DNA of 8,539 bases from Actinomycetota bacterium (GCA_003648875.1 QMQC01000059.1:1-8539), one strand, 5' to 3'; shown: positions 1 through 7,549, counted from the stretch's first letter. Numbers and translations: made by a program. The notes: generated from the sequence alone by a model not told the origin.

Positions 1-795
1 GAGGTTGGCCGGAAGAGGAACGAGCTTGAAGTTTCGCGGGAGACTGAAGAGGGCGGCTTCGCCGCTCGCGATGTCAAACGTCGCCACGATCATGGTGTCG
101 GTGCGAAGACCTTCTCGCCCGGGACCGGCGTCTGCGCCGACGAGCAGGATCGTCAACCTCTCCAGGTCGAAGTGTTCAGCGAACGGAAGGAAGGGTCCAC
201 CGGGAGTCGGTGGAGCCAGGATGTTTCCGAGGGCGGCGATAGCGTCTGGATCACCGACCCCCGGCTTGAAGATGAGGTTCCCAACCGACCGAGGTTCCTG
301 CTCGATCGGCTCGATATCGATCGCGGGATCGGGCAACGTGTCCTCGAGCAAGCTCTGAGGTGTGCCAAGAGGCACGCCCGCCCGACCCGCCGATGCTGGC
401 ACGAAGACCGTCGCGCGCGCCCGGAGTGTCTTTGTTCCATAGGACCAACCGACGACATGCGGGACCGCAACTCCGAGAAGCAGCAGGGTGAGGACGATGG
501 GCATCCAGGACCGGTCGCGGGACGATTCTGTCACTAGGTAGGCGTCGATGACGGCAGCGGCCCGCCAACCGAGGATCAGGACATTGACGATCAGCATTCC
601 GGAGAGGAACGAGGGTTGCACGAGGAGGACGGCCATCCCCACTGACCCGCGGGAAACAAATTCGTAGCCACCGAAGGCGAGAACGACCGTTGGAAGAAAG
701 ACCGTGAGGGCTCGCAGTGGCCTACGCGCGTAGAGCTGGCCCGCCCCGGGGATCAGTGCGGACAGAAGCGCCGCTACCAGCGGATGGCTTCCCAT
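1..795 (-). CDS. LytR-CpsA-Psr (LCP) family protein with multi-pass N-terminus, partial (3' end off the window)
   Basis: I translated this by hand as an open frame of 265 residues from ATG at 795 that leaves the window at base 1. GGGAGGGGAC directly precedes the ATG, a good ribosome binding site. Residues 11-30 include PGAGQLYARRPLRAL, which resembles the PGxGQ-Y-G motif of small TM2/DUF5683-type membrane domains. Hydrophobic stretches follow at about 31-47, 52-75 and 99-118. A Pro-rich, acidic linker (about 130-205) leads to LTILLVGADAGPG (214-226), RTDTMIVATFD (231-241) and SLPRN (251-255). These match the start of the LCP domain (GxDxRxG, RTDTM, S-IPRD), here with PRN in place of PRD. LCP enzymes attach undecaprenyl-linked glycopolymers to the cell wall outside the membrane; that role is inferred, because the catalytic core is mostly missing. 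It lies 118 bp downstream of fhs and may have its own promoter. Confidence 0.8.
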   Translation of the reverse strand, partial: MGSHPLVAALLSALIPGAGQLYARRPLRALTVFLPTVVLAFGGYEFVSRGSVGMAVLLVQPSFLSGMLIVNVLILGWRAAAVIDAYLVTESSRDRSWMPIVLTLLLLGVAVPHVVGWSYGTKTLRARATVFVPASAGRAGVPLGTPQSLLEDTLPDPAIDIEPIEQEPRSVGNLIFKPGVGDPDAIAALGNILAPPTPGGPFLPFAEHFDLERLTILLVGADAGPGREGLRTDTMIVATFDIASGEAALFSLPRNFKLVPLPANL

Positions 796-818
796 GTCCC
801 CTCCCGGCCGTCCAACGG

Positions 819-837
819 TGAGGAACGTCGATCCTCA
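819..837. repeat. Short perfect inverted repeat between fhs and the LCP gene
   Basis: TGAGGA (819-824) and TCCTCA (832-837) form a perfect 6-bp inverted repeat around a 7-nt centre, in the 118-bp gap between the fhs stop and the LCP start. It has no U-tract, so it is not a convincing intrinsic terminator. It could be a weak operator or chance. I see no other gene or clear promoter between 796 and 913. Confidence 0.3.
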
Positions 838-913
838 TGCCCACAATACAACCACCGTCAGATATCGTGTCTGGCGTCTGGTGTGTGGCGGGCGGTACCT
901 GTTGTCTGGCGAA

Positions 914-2602
914 TCAGCTCAGACCGATGATGTTTCCGTCCTCATCGATGTCGATCGTATGTGCTGCCGGGTGCAAGCCCAAGCCGGGCATCCGGTTGAT
1001 CGAGCCTGTGAGAGGTAGAACGTATCCCGCACCGGCGACCAGCTGGACCTCGCGCACAGGGAGCGTCCAGCCTGTCGGCGCTCCAAGTAGGGATGGGTTG
1101 TGGCTGAACGAGTACTGGGTCTTTGCCATACAGATCGGCAGGTTGCCGTATCCGTGTAACTCGAAGCTGTCCAGTTGTCGCCTTGCCTTGATGTCATATT
1201 CAACGCCATCTGCGCCATAGACCCTCGTTGCGATCGTTTCGATCTTCTCCATCAGGCTCATGTCCAGGCGGTAGAGGGGGGTGAATGAGGATCCGTCGTT
1301 GGCAGCATCTCTCACGGCTTCGGCAAGCGCAACCATGCCCTCGGCTCCATCTCCGTAAGGATCTGCAAGGGCCCAGACCGCCCCCTCATCGTCTGCGATC
1401 GCGCCAATTGCTGCAAGCTCGGAGGGATGATCCGTCGGGAAACTGTTCGCAGCCACCACAGGTGTTACCCCGTGTTGGCGTACGTTTGCGATGTGCCTTC
1501 TCAGGTTGTCCGCCCCAGCCATGACATCTTCCGGGGCTTCCGTGATCATCTCGTCAGGCAATGCCTTGCCTGCCCTGACGTGGAACTTCCCTGAATTCAG
1601 CTTCAAGGCACGCACCGTTGCGACGATCACCGCAACGTCTGGTGACATCCCCGATGTCTGACACTTCAGATTGAAGAACTTCTCCGCACCGATGTCAGAT
1701 CCGAATCCCGCTTCTGTGATGAGGTAGTCACCACTGCGGATGCCAATCTGGTCTGCGACGATCGATGAGTTTCCGTGTGCAATGTTGGCAAAGGGACCCG
1801 TGTGGATGAGCGCAGGCGTGCCATCGAGGGTCTGCATGAGGTTCGGGTTCAGGGCGTCCTTGAGGAGCACAGCCATGGCGCCTGCTCCTCGTATCTGCTC
1901 TGCGGTGATGGGTTCCTTGTGACGGTCGTAACCGACGACGATTCGTCCGAGACGTTCCCGAAGATCTTGGAGGCTCGTCGCAAGCCCGAGCACAGCCATC
2001 AGCTCGGATGCTGCGGTGATGTCGAATCCGCCCTCACGAGGAATGCCGTCGAGGGTGGTGCCGAGGCCGACAACGATGTTGCGCAAGGCGCGGTCATTGA
2101 CATCGAGGACCCGGCGCCACGTGACACGTTTGACGTTGATCGACAATTGATTGCCCTGATAGATGTGGTTGTCGATGAGAGCGGCAAGCATGTTGTTTGC
2201 CTCGGTCACGGCGTGGAAATCACCGGTGAGGTGCAGGTTCAACTCCTCCATCGGTACAACCTGGGAGTATCCTCCGCCTGCTGCACCTCCCTTGATACCG
2301 AACGTTGGGCCAAGAGAAGGCTGACGAAGCGACAACACAGCCAACTTGTCGAGCAGTTTGAATCCCTGAGCGAGTCCGACGGAAACCGTCGTCTTTCCTT
2401 CACCGAAAGGAGTTGGGTTCACCGCGGTGACGAGCACGTATTTTGCTCTTGGAGCGCCCATCTCTTTGAGTGCTGCGAGCTTGATCTTTGCGAGACCGTG
2501 GCCGCGTTGCTCGACATGTTGCTCGGGAATTCCCATTTCTCGTGCAACATCGGTGATCGGTCGGAGTTCTACTTCTCTGGCAATCTCTAGGTCAGTACGC
2601 AT
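914..2602 (-). CDS. fhs: Formate--tetrahydrofolate ligase (formyltetrahydrofolate synthetase)
   Basis: This 562-residue protein is the usual length for the family (about 555-560). It catalyses formate + THF + ATP to 10-formyl-THF + ADP + Pi in the cytosol and can run in reverse. Visible motifs are the P-loop PTPFGEGKTT (63-72), the family signature GIKGGAAGGGY (102-112), HLTGDFHAVTEANN (124-137), FANIAHGNSS (271-280), TEAGFGSDIGAEKFFNLKC (296-314) and GYGNLPICMAKTQYSFS (484-500), with the C-terminus ending MPGLGLHPAAHTIDIDEDG. Two positions deviate: RQPSLGP (93-99) where REPSLGP is usual, and VATVRALKLNSG (328-339), where the family's second signature ends in GG. I chose ATG at 2602 because homologous sequence begins there. 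An upstream extension to 2794 is open but would overlap mobA and has no family features. A weak GGGA lies just before the start. The gene is divergent from mobA. Confidence 0.96.
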   Translation of the reverse strand: MRTDLEIAREVELRPITDVAREMGIPEQHVEQRGHGLAKIKLAALKEMGAPRAKYVLVTAVNPTPFGEGKTTVSVGLAQGFKLLDKLAVLSLRQPSLGPTFGIKGGAAGGGYSQVVPMEELNLHLTGDFHAVTEANNMLAALIDNHIYQGNQLSINVKRVTWRRVLDVNDRALRNIVVGLGTTLDGIPREGGFDITAASELMAVLGLATSLQDLRERLGRIVVGYDRHKEPITAEQIRGAGAMAVLLKDALNPNLMQTLDGTPALIHTGPFANIAHGNSSIVADQIGIRSGDYLITEAGFGSDIGAEKFFNLKCQTSGMSPDVAVIVATVRALKLNSGKFHVRAGKALPDEMITEAPEDVMAGADNLRRHIANVRQHGVTPVVAANSFPTDHPSELAAIGAIADDEGAVWALADPYGDGAEGMVALAEAVRDAANDGSSFTPLYRLDMSLMEKIETIATRVYGADGVEYDIKARRQLDSFELHGYGNLPICMAKTQYSFSHNPSLLGAPTGWTLPVREVQLVAGAGYVLPLTGSINRMPGLGLHPAAHTIDIDEDGNIIGLS

Positions 2603-2683
2603 GAGTCCCACGCTACATAGGCCTTTGTGCACACGAGTTCGATTTCCGAATCTCTTGCGCCACGCGTGAGCCAGAATGTGGAC
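2603..2683. promoter_or_regulatory. Divergent intergenic region (fhs / mobA promoters expected)
   Basis: These 81 bp separate the divergent starts of fhs and mobA and must carry their promoters if both are transcribed from here. The only -10-like hexamer I can point to is TATGTA on the minus strand (2619-2614), 11 bases before the fhs ATG, which would give a very short leader. No good -35 box accompanies it. No strong Shine-Dalgarno is seen before mobA. The location is supported by gene layout and the exact elements are not. Confidence 0.35.
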
Positions 2684-3250
2684 ATGATCTCCCACACGAT
2701 CGGTGCGATTCTGGCAGGCGGTTCGAGTAGCCGCATGGGTGCGAGCAAGTCCCAGCTCGTGGTTGCTGGTTCCCCGTTTCTGGACCGCGTCCACGAAACG
2801 ATGTGTGAAGTGTTCACAGAGGTGATCGTGTGCGGGGGAGTCGCCGTGCCACCCGATGGTGTGCTCATTCCCGATGACATACCAGGCGAGGGGCCAGTCG
2901 GCGGGCTGCTGTCGGCCATGCGAATCGCAAGCGGGAGACCGGTCTTCGTGACTGCGGTGGACATGCCGATGCTCACGACAGACATCATCCTTTCACTTGC
3001 TGAGCCGTTCGCCATGGGGATGACCGTGAGGATCGCACAGGTGAACGGGGAGGATCAACCTCTGGTGGGTGTGTACGGACCCGGTGTCGAAGAGCTCGTG
3101 CGAGAAAGATTTGAAGCCGGGAAACGGTCCGTTCTTGGTGTTCTTGATGACCTTGATGACATCGGCAGGGTTGAGATCGACTCGGACGCGCTGTTCAATG
3201 TGAACACCAAGGCAGATTACGACGTACTCATCAAGAGGTATGGAGGATGA
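2684..3250 (+). CDS. mobA: Molybdenum cofactor guanylyltransferase (MobA-like nucleotidyltransferase)
   Basis: The protein has 188 residues, close to the ~190-200 usual for MobA. The N-terminal nucleotide-binding signature is LAGGSSSRMGASKSQL (10-25), matching LAGGxSxRMGxxK. GPVGGL is at 70-75, the metal-binding DMPML motif at 93-97, QPLVGVY at 125-131 and FNVNTKADY at 171-179. MobA transfers GMP from GTP to molybdopterin, making the bis-MGD cofactor of the DMSO-reductase family, which includes formate dehydrogenases. Closely related CTP transferases (MocA) share the fold, but the neighbouring formate genes and FdhD favour MobA. The frame is open back to GTG at 2627; ATG at 2684 is chosen because the conserved strand (TIGAILAGG) starts four residues later. 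GTG at 2678 is also possible. Its stop overlaps the next gene by 4 bp (ATGA). Confidence 0.88.
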   Translation: MISHTIGAILAGGSSSRMGASKSQLVVAGSPFLDRVHETMCEVFTEVIVCGGVAVPPDGVLIPDDIPGEGPVGGLLSAMRIASGRPVFVTAVDMPMLTTDIILSLAEPFAMGMTVRIAQVNGEDQPLVGVYGPGVEELVRERFEAGKRSVLGVLDDLDDIGRVEIDSDALFNVNTKADYDVLIKRYGG

Positions 3251-3558
3251 AGATCAGGCTCGCAGACGATTCGATCCGTATCCGACTTGCTCACGAGGAT
3301 GTTGCTGTACTTGCAGATGGCGGCGTTGTTGACTGTGTCGTTGCGCCTGGGGAATACGCTGTGCGTCTCACCACGTCAGTGCATGAGCAATCAGAAGTCA
3401 CATTCACAGGTCACGGTATCGATGTCACGATCCCTCCCTCAGCATTACCCGACACACCCGGCGAACTCGAACGCCACCTGTGGGTTGGCGATGCCGGACA
3501 CCCAGAAGTCATCGTCGAGTTGGACAAGCAACGGCGTCCGTCGAAGCGTCGCGACTGA
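3247..3558 (+). CDS. Small hypothetical protein translationally coupled to mobA (DUF7009-like)
   Basis: This is a 103-residue acidic cytosolic protein with no signal peptide or membrane segment. It starts MKIRLADDSIRIRLAHEDV and is predicted to be largely beta-strand, with a basic tail (KQRRPSKRRD). The opening resembles, from memory, a family of small proteins beginning MKIRI-xx-NSLRLRLTxxEV (DUF7009), which has no known enzymatic role. I could not test that match. The ATG overlaps the mobA stop (ATGA), and AAGAGG lies 8 nt upstream inside mobA, so coupled translation is likely and a link to molybdenum cofactor or formate dehydrogenase biogenesis is plausible. No catalytic motif is visible and there is one cysteine (C30). 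It ends six bases before the convergent korB stop. Confidence 0.75.
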   Translation: MKIRLADDSIRIRLAHEDVAVLADGGVVDCVVAPGEYAVRLTTSVHEQSEVTFTGHGIDVTIPPSALPDTPGELERHLWVGDAGHPEVIVELDKQRRPSKRRD

Positions 3559-3564
3559 GCGTCT

Positions 3565-4407
3565 TCAGCGGTTATGACGCTCGACCTTGTAGCGGTCCAG
3601 GATGTCCTCGTATGACGCGATGTGAGAGTCGGGGCCGATGTCGGCAGCGGAGGGGTCGGCGAGTGCGGCTGTTGGGTCTCTTTCGGTGTGGTGGATCAAC
3701 CCGATCGGGATCCGTCCTTCGGCATGGAGTTCGGTTACGCGGCTGAACGCTTGGGAACGGTTCGTCGGGTCGTGTTCACCGTCGGTGTCGAGATCGACGT
3801 ACTCCGCATCCCACAGAGCGTAAGTGTCGTTGTATGTGACGCATGGCGACAGTACCTCGAGGAAGGCGAATCCGTGCCCGGCCCTTGCGTGCTTGAGGGC
3901 GCGGACGGTGAGGTCTCGAAGCTGTTCGGGTGCTCTGGTGAAGCCGCGTGCGACGAACGTCGTTTCGAGTACGGAGAGGCCGAGCAGGATCGCGTCAATC
4001 GGCCGGGTTCCGTGTCGGGTCGGCGAGTTCTGTCCCTTGGTGAGCCCATAGACCCCGTTGTTCATCACAATGTATGTGAACGAGGGGTTGTGTCTGAAGG
4101 CGTGGATGAGGTGTCCCATGCCGATCGCGTAGCCGTCTCCATCCCCGCCTGCTGCGATCACGGTGAGTTTCGGGTTCGCCATCCATGCGCCCGTCGCGGT
4201 GGGGAGCACTCGCCCGTGGAGTGCGTGGTATCCGTAGGTGCCGAGATTGTTCTGGATCGTTCCGGAGCAGCCGATTCCCGCGAGTACCAAGGTCTCTTCC
4301 TTCGGGATGGAGAGATCGGACAGCGCCAGGAGGAGGGCTCCTTCGACGCCGAAGTGGCCGCATCCTGCGCACCAGATCGGTTCTGCCGGTCGGTAGGTGT
4401 CCGTCAT
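3565..4407 (-). CDS. korB: 2-oxoacid:ferredoxin oxidoreductase, beta subunit (KorB-like)
   Basis: This 280-residue subunit binds thiamine diphosphate. WCAGCGHFG (12-20) is the family's N-terminal motif. The TPP/Mg site is GGDGDGYAIGMGH (87-99) through NNGVYGLTKGQ (116-126), the GDG...NN pattern. The four cysteines expected for one [4Fe-4S] cluster are all present: C13, C16, C47 (GIGCSG) and C189 (SPCVTYN). With KorA it would oxidatively decarboxylate a 2-oxoacid to an acyl-CoA, or run reductively. 2-oxoglutarate is the likeliest substrate by resemblance, but pyruvate or branched-chain oxoacids are not excluded. At 280 residues it is shorter than the mycobacterial KorB I remember (about 370) and more like archaeal beta subunits. 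The ATG overlaps the korA stop by 4 bp; GGGGAGG (4418-4412) lies 4 nt upstream. Confidence 0.93.
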   Translation of the reverse strand: MTDTYRPAEPIWCAGCGHFGVEGALLLALSDLSIPKEETLVLAGIGCSGTIQNNLGTYGYHALHGRVLPTATGAWMANPKLTVIAAGGDGDGYAIGMGHLIHAFRHNPSFTYIVMNNGVYGLTKGQNSPTRHGTRPIDAILLGLSVLETTFVARGFTRAPEQLRDLTVRALKHARAGHGFAFLEVLSPCVTYNDTYALWDAEYVDLDTDGEHDPTNRSQAFSRVTELHAEGRIPIGLIHHTERDPTAALADPSAADIGPDSHIASYEDILDRYKVERHNR

Positions 4408-6155
4408 CCTGCCTCCCCAGTGCGGATGCGATCGGCGAGTTCGAGCGGCGTGAATGCGATGCCGTCGTACTTCAAGATGCTGCGCATCGTGTCTGTCGAG
4501 TGTCCGACCGATTCGAGGATCTGTGCCAGTTGGCCACTGTGGTTGTGCTCGACCACATAGACGCGCTCTTTGGACGCGACGAATGCGAGAGTTTCTGCGG
4601 GGACGGGCCAGATGGTGCGAGGCTGGAGTCCGGCGAGCTCGATACCGTCTGAGGCGAGCAATTCGACGGTTTCGCGCATGACCCCGCTCTGCATACCAAC
4701 ACCGAGAATCCCAACTGTTGAAGCATCGTCCCCGAACCGGTGGCCGGAAGGCAGATCATCCAACACTGCGTCGGTCTTGCGAGCCCGCTTGTCCATCATG
4801 TCCACTCGGTTTCGTGGTTCAGTCGAGACCTTGCCCCACTCGTCGTGTTCATTGCCCGTGACGAGGCTCATCCCATCCGGCATTCCCGGCATCGCCCATG
4901 GCGACACGCCATCATCGGTGATGGAGTATCTGCGGTACTCGCCGATCACATCGAGCTGGTGCTGATTGAGGCGTCTTCCATGATCGATTTCTATGGTCGT
5001 GAGATCGAATGGGGGAACTGTTGAGGAGTCCTGTGAAACCGTCTGATCCAACATGAGGTAGACCGGTCCTTGGATCCGCTGAGACAGGTTCGTTGCGATG
5101 ACGGCAAGTTCGAAGGCGTCGGTGGCGTTCCCGGCAGCGAGCACGATGCGTGGGAAGTCGCCGTTACCTCCATGGATCAGCATCGCGATATCGGACTGTT
5201 CGGACTTGGTCGGCATCCCGGTCGAAGGACCGGCGCGTTGGGCATCAACGACAACGAGCGGTATCTCGGCGGACCCGGCGTGTGAAACTGCTTCTTGCAT
5301 CAACGAGATCCCGGGACCTGACGTCGCGGTGAGCGAACGAACACCAGTGAGAGCGGCTCCGAGCGCCATGTTGACAGCCGCAAGTTCATCCTCGGCCTGG
5401 ACCGCCACGCCTCCGTACGCTTCGATGTGGCGTGTCATGAAATCGAGGATCTCGGTCGCAGGCGTGATCGGGTACCCAGCGAAGAACCGGACCCCGGCGA
5501 CCAGGAACCCGAGCGCCGCTGCGTCGTTTCCCGTGATCAGGATACGGTCATCGGCCTTGACCTTGGCGAGCCGAATCGGGCCAGCGCCTTCTGCCATGTC
5601 ATGTTCGTCGGCGTAGGCGAATCCCTCGATCATGGCTTGCAGATTCGGGTCGACAAGCTCGGGCTTCGCAGCGAATCGTGCCTTGATTACTGCTGCCGTG
5701 TCCGCGTCGTCGATGGTCAAGATACGCGAGATCACGCCGAGAGCGAAGCTGTTCTTGAACAGCTCGCGCCGAAGATCGCGAACGGCAAGGCGACCGAAGG
5801 GAATCTCGAGGACCGTGACACCATCAGAAAGGTGGCCGTCTGGGAGCGGTCCACCAGAGGAGTCGTAGACGACGAAGCCATCTTGAGCAACCCTGCTACC
5901 GCCCTTCTCGATCGCTTCTGCGTCGAACGCAATGAACACGTCGATGGAGTCGCCCATACCAGTTCGCGGCACCATCGTCCCGCGTAACAGCCCGGCGGTG
6001 TGTCCACCCTTCACCTGGGAGCCAACATTGCGCGACGTGTAGAGGTGAAAGCCGCGACGCGCGAGGAGGTTGCCGAGGAGCGTGATCACGGTGAGGGATC
6101 CGTCGCCTCCCTGGCCGGCGACCATGGCGTTGAAATCGGTGACAGGCCTCGTCAC
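4404..6155 (-). CDS. korA: 2-oxoacid:ferredoxin oxidoreductase, fused gamma-alpha subunit (KorA-like)
   Basis: The protein has 583 residues and two fused parts. The gamma domain (about 8-190) opens with GQGGDGSLTVITLLG (14-28) and has SQVKGGH (46-52). The alpha domain (about 205-583) has YPITPATEILDF (228-239), TSGPGISLM (278-286), RAGPSTGMPTKSEQSD (307-322), the VTGNEHDEWG motif (432-441) and VVEHNHSGQLAQI (534-546). This arrangement is typical of 2-oxoglutarate-type oxidoreductases. I find no cysteine in the whole protein, so it carries no cluster of its own. The start is GTG at 6155; its first bases form GTGA with the stop of the upstream FrhB-like gene. AGAGG lies about 10 nt before it. 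It is followed by korB with an ATGA overlap. Confidence 0.94.
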   Translation of the reverse strand: MTRPVTDFNAMVAGQGGDGSLTVITLLGNLLARRGFHLYTSRNVGSQVKGGHTAGLLRGTMVPRTGMGDSIDVFIAFDAEAIEKGGSRVAQDGFVVYDSSGGPLPDGHLSDGVTVLEIPFGRLAVRDLRRELFKNSFALGVISRILTIDDADTAAVIKARFAAKPELVDPNLQAMIEGFAYADEHDMAEGAGPIRLAKVKADDRILITGNDAAALGFLVAGVRFFAGYPITPATEILDFMTRHIEAYGGVAVQAEDELAAVNMALGAALTGVRSLTATSGPGISLMQEAVSHAGSAEIPLVVVDAQRAGPSTGMPTKSEQSDIAMLIHGGNGDFPRIVLAAGNATDAFELAVIATNLSQRIQGPVYLMLDQTVSQDSSTVPPFDLTTIEIDHGRRLNQHQLDVIGEYRRYSITDDGVSPWAMPGMPDGMSLVTGNEHDEWGKVSTEPRNRVDMMDKRARKTDAVLDDLPSGHRFGDDASTVGILGVGMQSGVMRETVELLASDGIELAGLQPRTIWPVPAETLAFVASKERVYVVEHNHSGQLAQILESVGHSTDTMRSILKYDGIAFTPLELADRIRTGEAG

Positions 6156-7426
6156 GGCGTCTCATCCTCTATGGCCGCGGGGGCACCGGGCCCCTTCGTG
6201 TAGAACGTCTTGGGGTTGAGCCATCCGAGCGTTTCGCGTTCAGGAAGCGTTGGCATGAGGGCGGGGAGGGGTCGATTCTTCTTCTTGCTCGCCGCGAGCA
6301 TGTCGAACAGGAACATGCCGCGAGGTTCATCTTCAAGTGGTCTGCTCTCGACCCAGCCGTCGTCGATGGCCGTTTGGAGTGCCCGGTGCCCAGCCTCGGT
6401 TCGGACCAGAGTGAGTGTCCAGTTGTCCATGCCGATGCCTCCTGCGGAGATATCTGCGTTCTCGGCGCCGTAGTCGAGACAGTACAGACACGCGGGTCGG
6501 GCGAACTCCTGATACCGCTTCAGCGATGCAGTCCGGATCTCGCCGTCGTTGAGCCTGACGACAACCTTTCCCTTGATGTTGATGTTCTCGATGCGCTCAG
6601 GCTCCACGTCGATCATCTCTCCGAGTTTGGCGATGCTTTCGTGGGTGAACGCTTCGGAACACAGCAGGCCGATGACCAGAGCGATGTTGTCGCGATACCA
6701 GTTCGCCAAGGACAGCGGGATACTCGAATTCTGCTGGAAACGGACCCCATCGACCTGGCACGGAACCCCAACGACAGCGATCGGGGAGACGTCAAGGCGC
6801 ATCGCGTCGAGGAGAGCGAGAGTGTTGGGTGAGTACGTGTAGCGAGATCCTGCAGCTCCCAGGACCTCCTCACGGGTTGTCGCAAGGATATGTCGACCTA
6901 TCTGGCGTTGCTCGGGCTTCACATCGCCGAGAACCGCTCCGGCCAAAGCATTCGTCTCGAGACCGTGGATGACGAGCGCAGACACGAGACCTCCATCCTG
7001 GGCCCGGGCAACCCAGTCCGGATCGGTCGAGCGAGCATAGACCCCGTAGCCGTACGGTCCGAACCCTTCGTCGATTGCCGGTGGGCGGAGATCGAGCATC
7101 TCGTGGAGGTCCTTGTCGGCTGGGCGCAGGACCGGACAGACCTCCGCACAGAGCACACACAACACACAGGCTTCGGGGTGCCTATCGACCGGGCGCTCGG
7201 TGCGGTACTCGCATACATCGACAGGGCAGATCGTCACACATGCGGCACAGCCGACACATCTACCGGTCTCGACTATCTCTTCCATCAACAGATCGACCGC
7301 TTGGAACCCGCCGCGGTTCAATGCGCTCCGCCACGCGTATGACCACTCTGCGGGATCCGCGCCGCTTTCGACCAAGTACCTGTACCGGTCGATCACTGCA
7401 CGGGCAGGTGAATCATTTCTCTTCAC
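6152..7426 (-). CDS. FrhB/FdhB-like iron-sulfur flavoprotein (coenzyme F420 hydrogenase/dehydrogenase beta family)
   Basis: The protein has 424 residues if translated from GTG at 7426. After a helical N-terminus comes a 2x[4Fe-4S] ferredoxin domain: CVGCAACVTICP (C57, C60, C63, C67) and CVLCVLCAEVCP (C87, C90, C93, C97). The FrhB core follows: AQDGGLVSALVIHG (142-155), YTYSPNTLALL (196-206), VVGVPCQVDGVRF (218-230), LLCSEAF (254-260), INIKGK (282-287) and CLYCLDYGAENADISAGGIG (313-332). C223, C256, C313 and C316 could hold a further cluster near the flavin. Family members move electrons between FAD/iron-sulfur centres and coenzyme F420 in hydrogenases, formate dehydrogenases and related enzymes. 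It overlaps korA (GTGA), so it is probably the redox partner of KorAB. The frame is open to GTG at 7615, but that stretch lacks a ribosome binding site, reads poorly as protein and contains two inverted repeats. Its own ribosome site is weak and the start is uncertain. Confidence 0.88.
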   Translation of the reverse strand: MKRNDSPARAVIDRYRYLVESGADPAEWSYAWRSALNRGGFQAVDLLMEEIVETGRCVGCAACVTICPVDVCEYRTERPVDRHPEACVLCVLCAEVCPVLRPADKDLHEMLDLRPPAIDEGFGPYGYGVYARSTDPDWVARAQDGGLVSALVIHGLETNALAGAVLGDVKPEQRQIGRHILATTREEVLGAAGSRYTYSPNTLALLDAMRLDVSPIAVVGVPCQVDGVRFQQNSSIPLSLANWYRDNIALVIGLLCSEAFTHESIAKLGEMIDVEPERIENINIKGKVVVRLNDGEIRTASLKRYQEFARPACLYCLDYGAENADISAGGIGMDNWTLTLVRTEAGHRALQTAIDDGWVESRPLEDEPRGMFLFDMLAASKKKNRPLPALMPTLPERETLGWLNPKTFYTKGPGAPAAIEDETP

Positions 7427-7464
7427 ACAGAATCTCGATATCTGGCTCGGTTCGTGGGACCATA

Positions 7465-7486
7465 CCGGCTGCAGAACTGCAACCGG
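7465..7486 (-). promoter_or_regulatory. Strong hairpin just upstream of the FrhB-like gene
   Basis: Arms 7465-7474 (CCGGCTGCAG) and 7477-7486 (CTGCAACCGG) flank AA. In minus-strand RNA all ten positions pair, one as G-U, although the tightest pair would open to give a 4-nt loop. The hairpin ends 38 nt before the chosen GTG start at 7426, so it would sit in the leader if transcription begins upstream. No U-tract follows, so it is not a classic terminator. It could be a regulator-binding site, a leader structure or an RNA processing site. Confidence 0.45.
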
Positions 7487-7534
7487 CGACCGAAAGACAT
7501 GTCCGGAAGCCGATTCCCCTGACGTTGAGCCCAA

Positions 7535-7549
7535 CCCGATCCGATCGGG
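7535..7549. promoter_or_regulatory. 15-bp perfect palindrome, candidate operator, between fdhD and the FrhB-like gene
   Basis: CCCGATC (7535-7541), one central base, then GATCGGG (7543-7549) make a perfect 15-bp palindrome, with outer CCAA (7531-7534) and TTGG (7554-7557) extending the symmetry imperfectly. The short centre suits binding of a dimeric regulator better than an RNA hairpin. It lies about 80 bp downstream of the fdhD stop and about 108 bp before the proposed FrhB-like start. No regulator gene is in the window to pair it with. Confidence 0.4.

Noticed and set aside
5..358. 117-residue plus-strand open frame at the left edge
   Set aside because: The minus strand is open across the whole of 1-795 and encodes clear LCP motifs, so this frame is antisense.
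1775..2590. 271-residue plus-strand open frame
   Set aside because: It is antisense to fhs, whose motifs are unambiguous, and its translation shows no recognisable domain. It is a shadow of the codon bias in fhs.
2603..2794. 64-residue N-terminal extension of fhs
   Set aside because: It would overlap the start of mobA, shows no conserved residues, and the 562-residue form already matches the family length.
3541..3590. Bidirectional terminator between the convergent genes
   Set aside because: Only six bases separate the stops at 3558 and 3565, and I see no clear hairpin with a T-tract around them.
3622..4560. 312-residue plus-strand open frame
   Set aside because: It lies antisense to korB and the end of korA, both strongly supported; the translation is low in recognisable structure.
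5427..5987. 186-residue plus-strand open frame
   Set aside because: It is antisense to korA, with no family motif.
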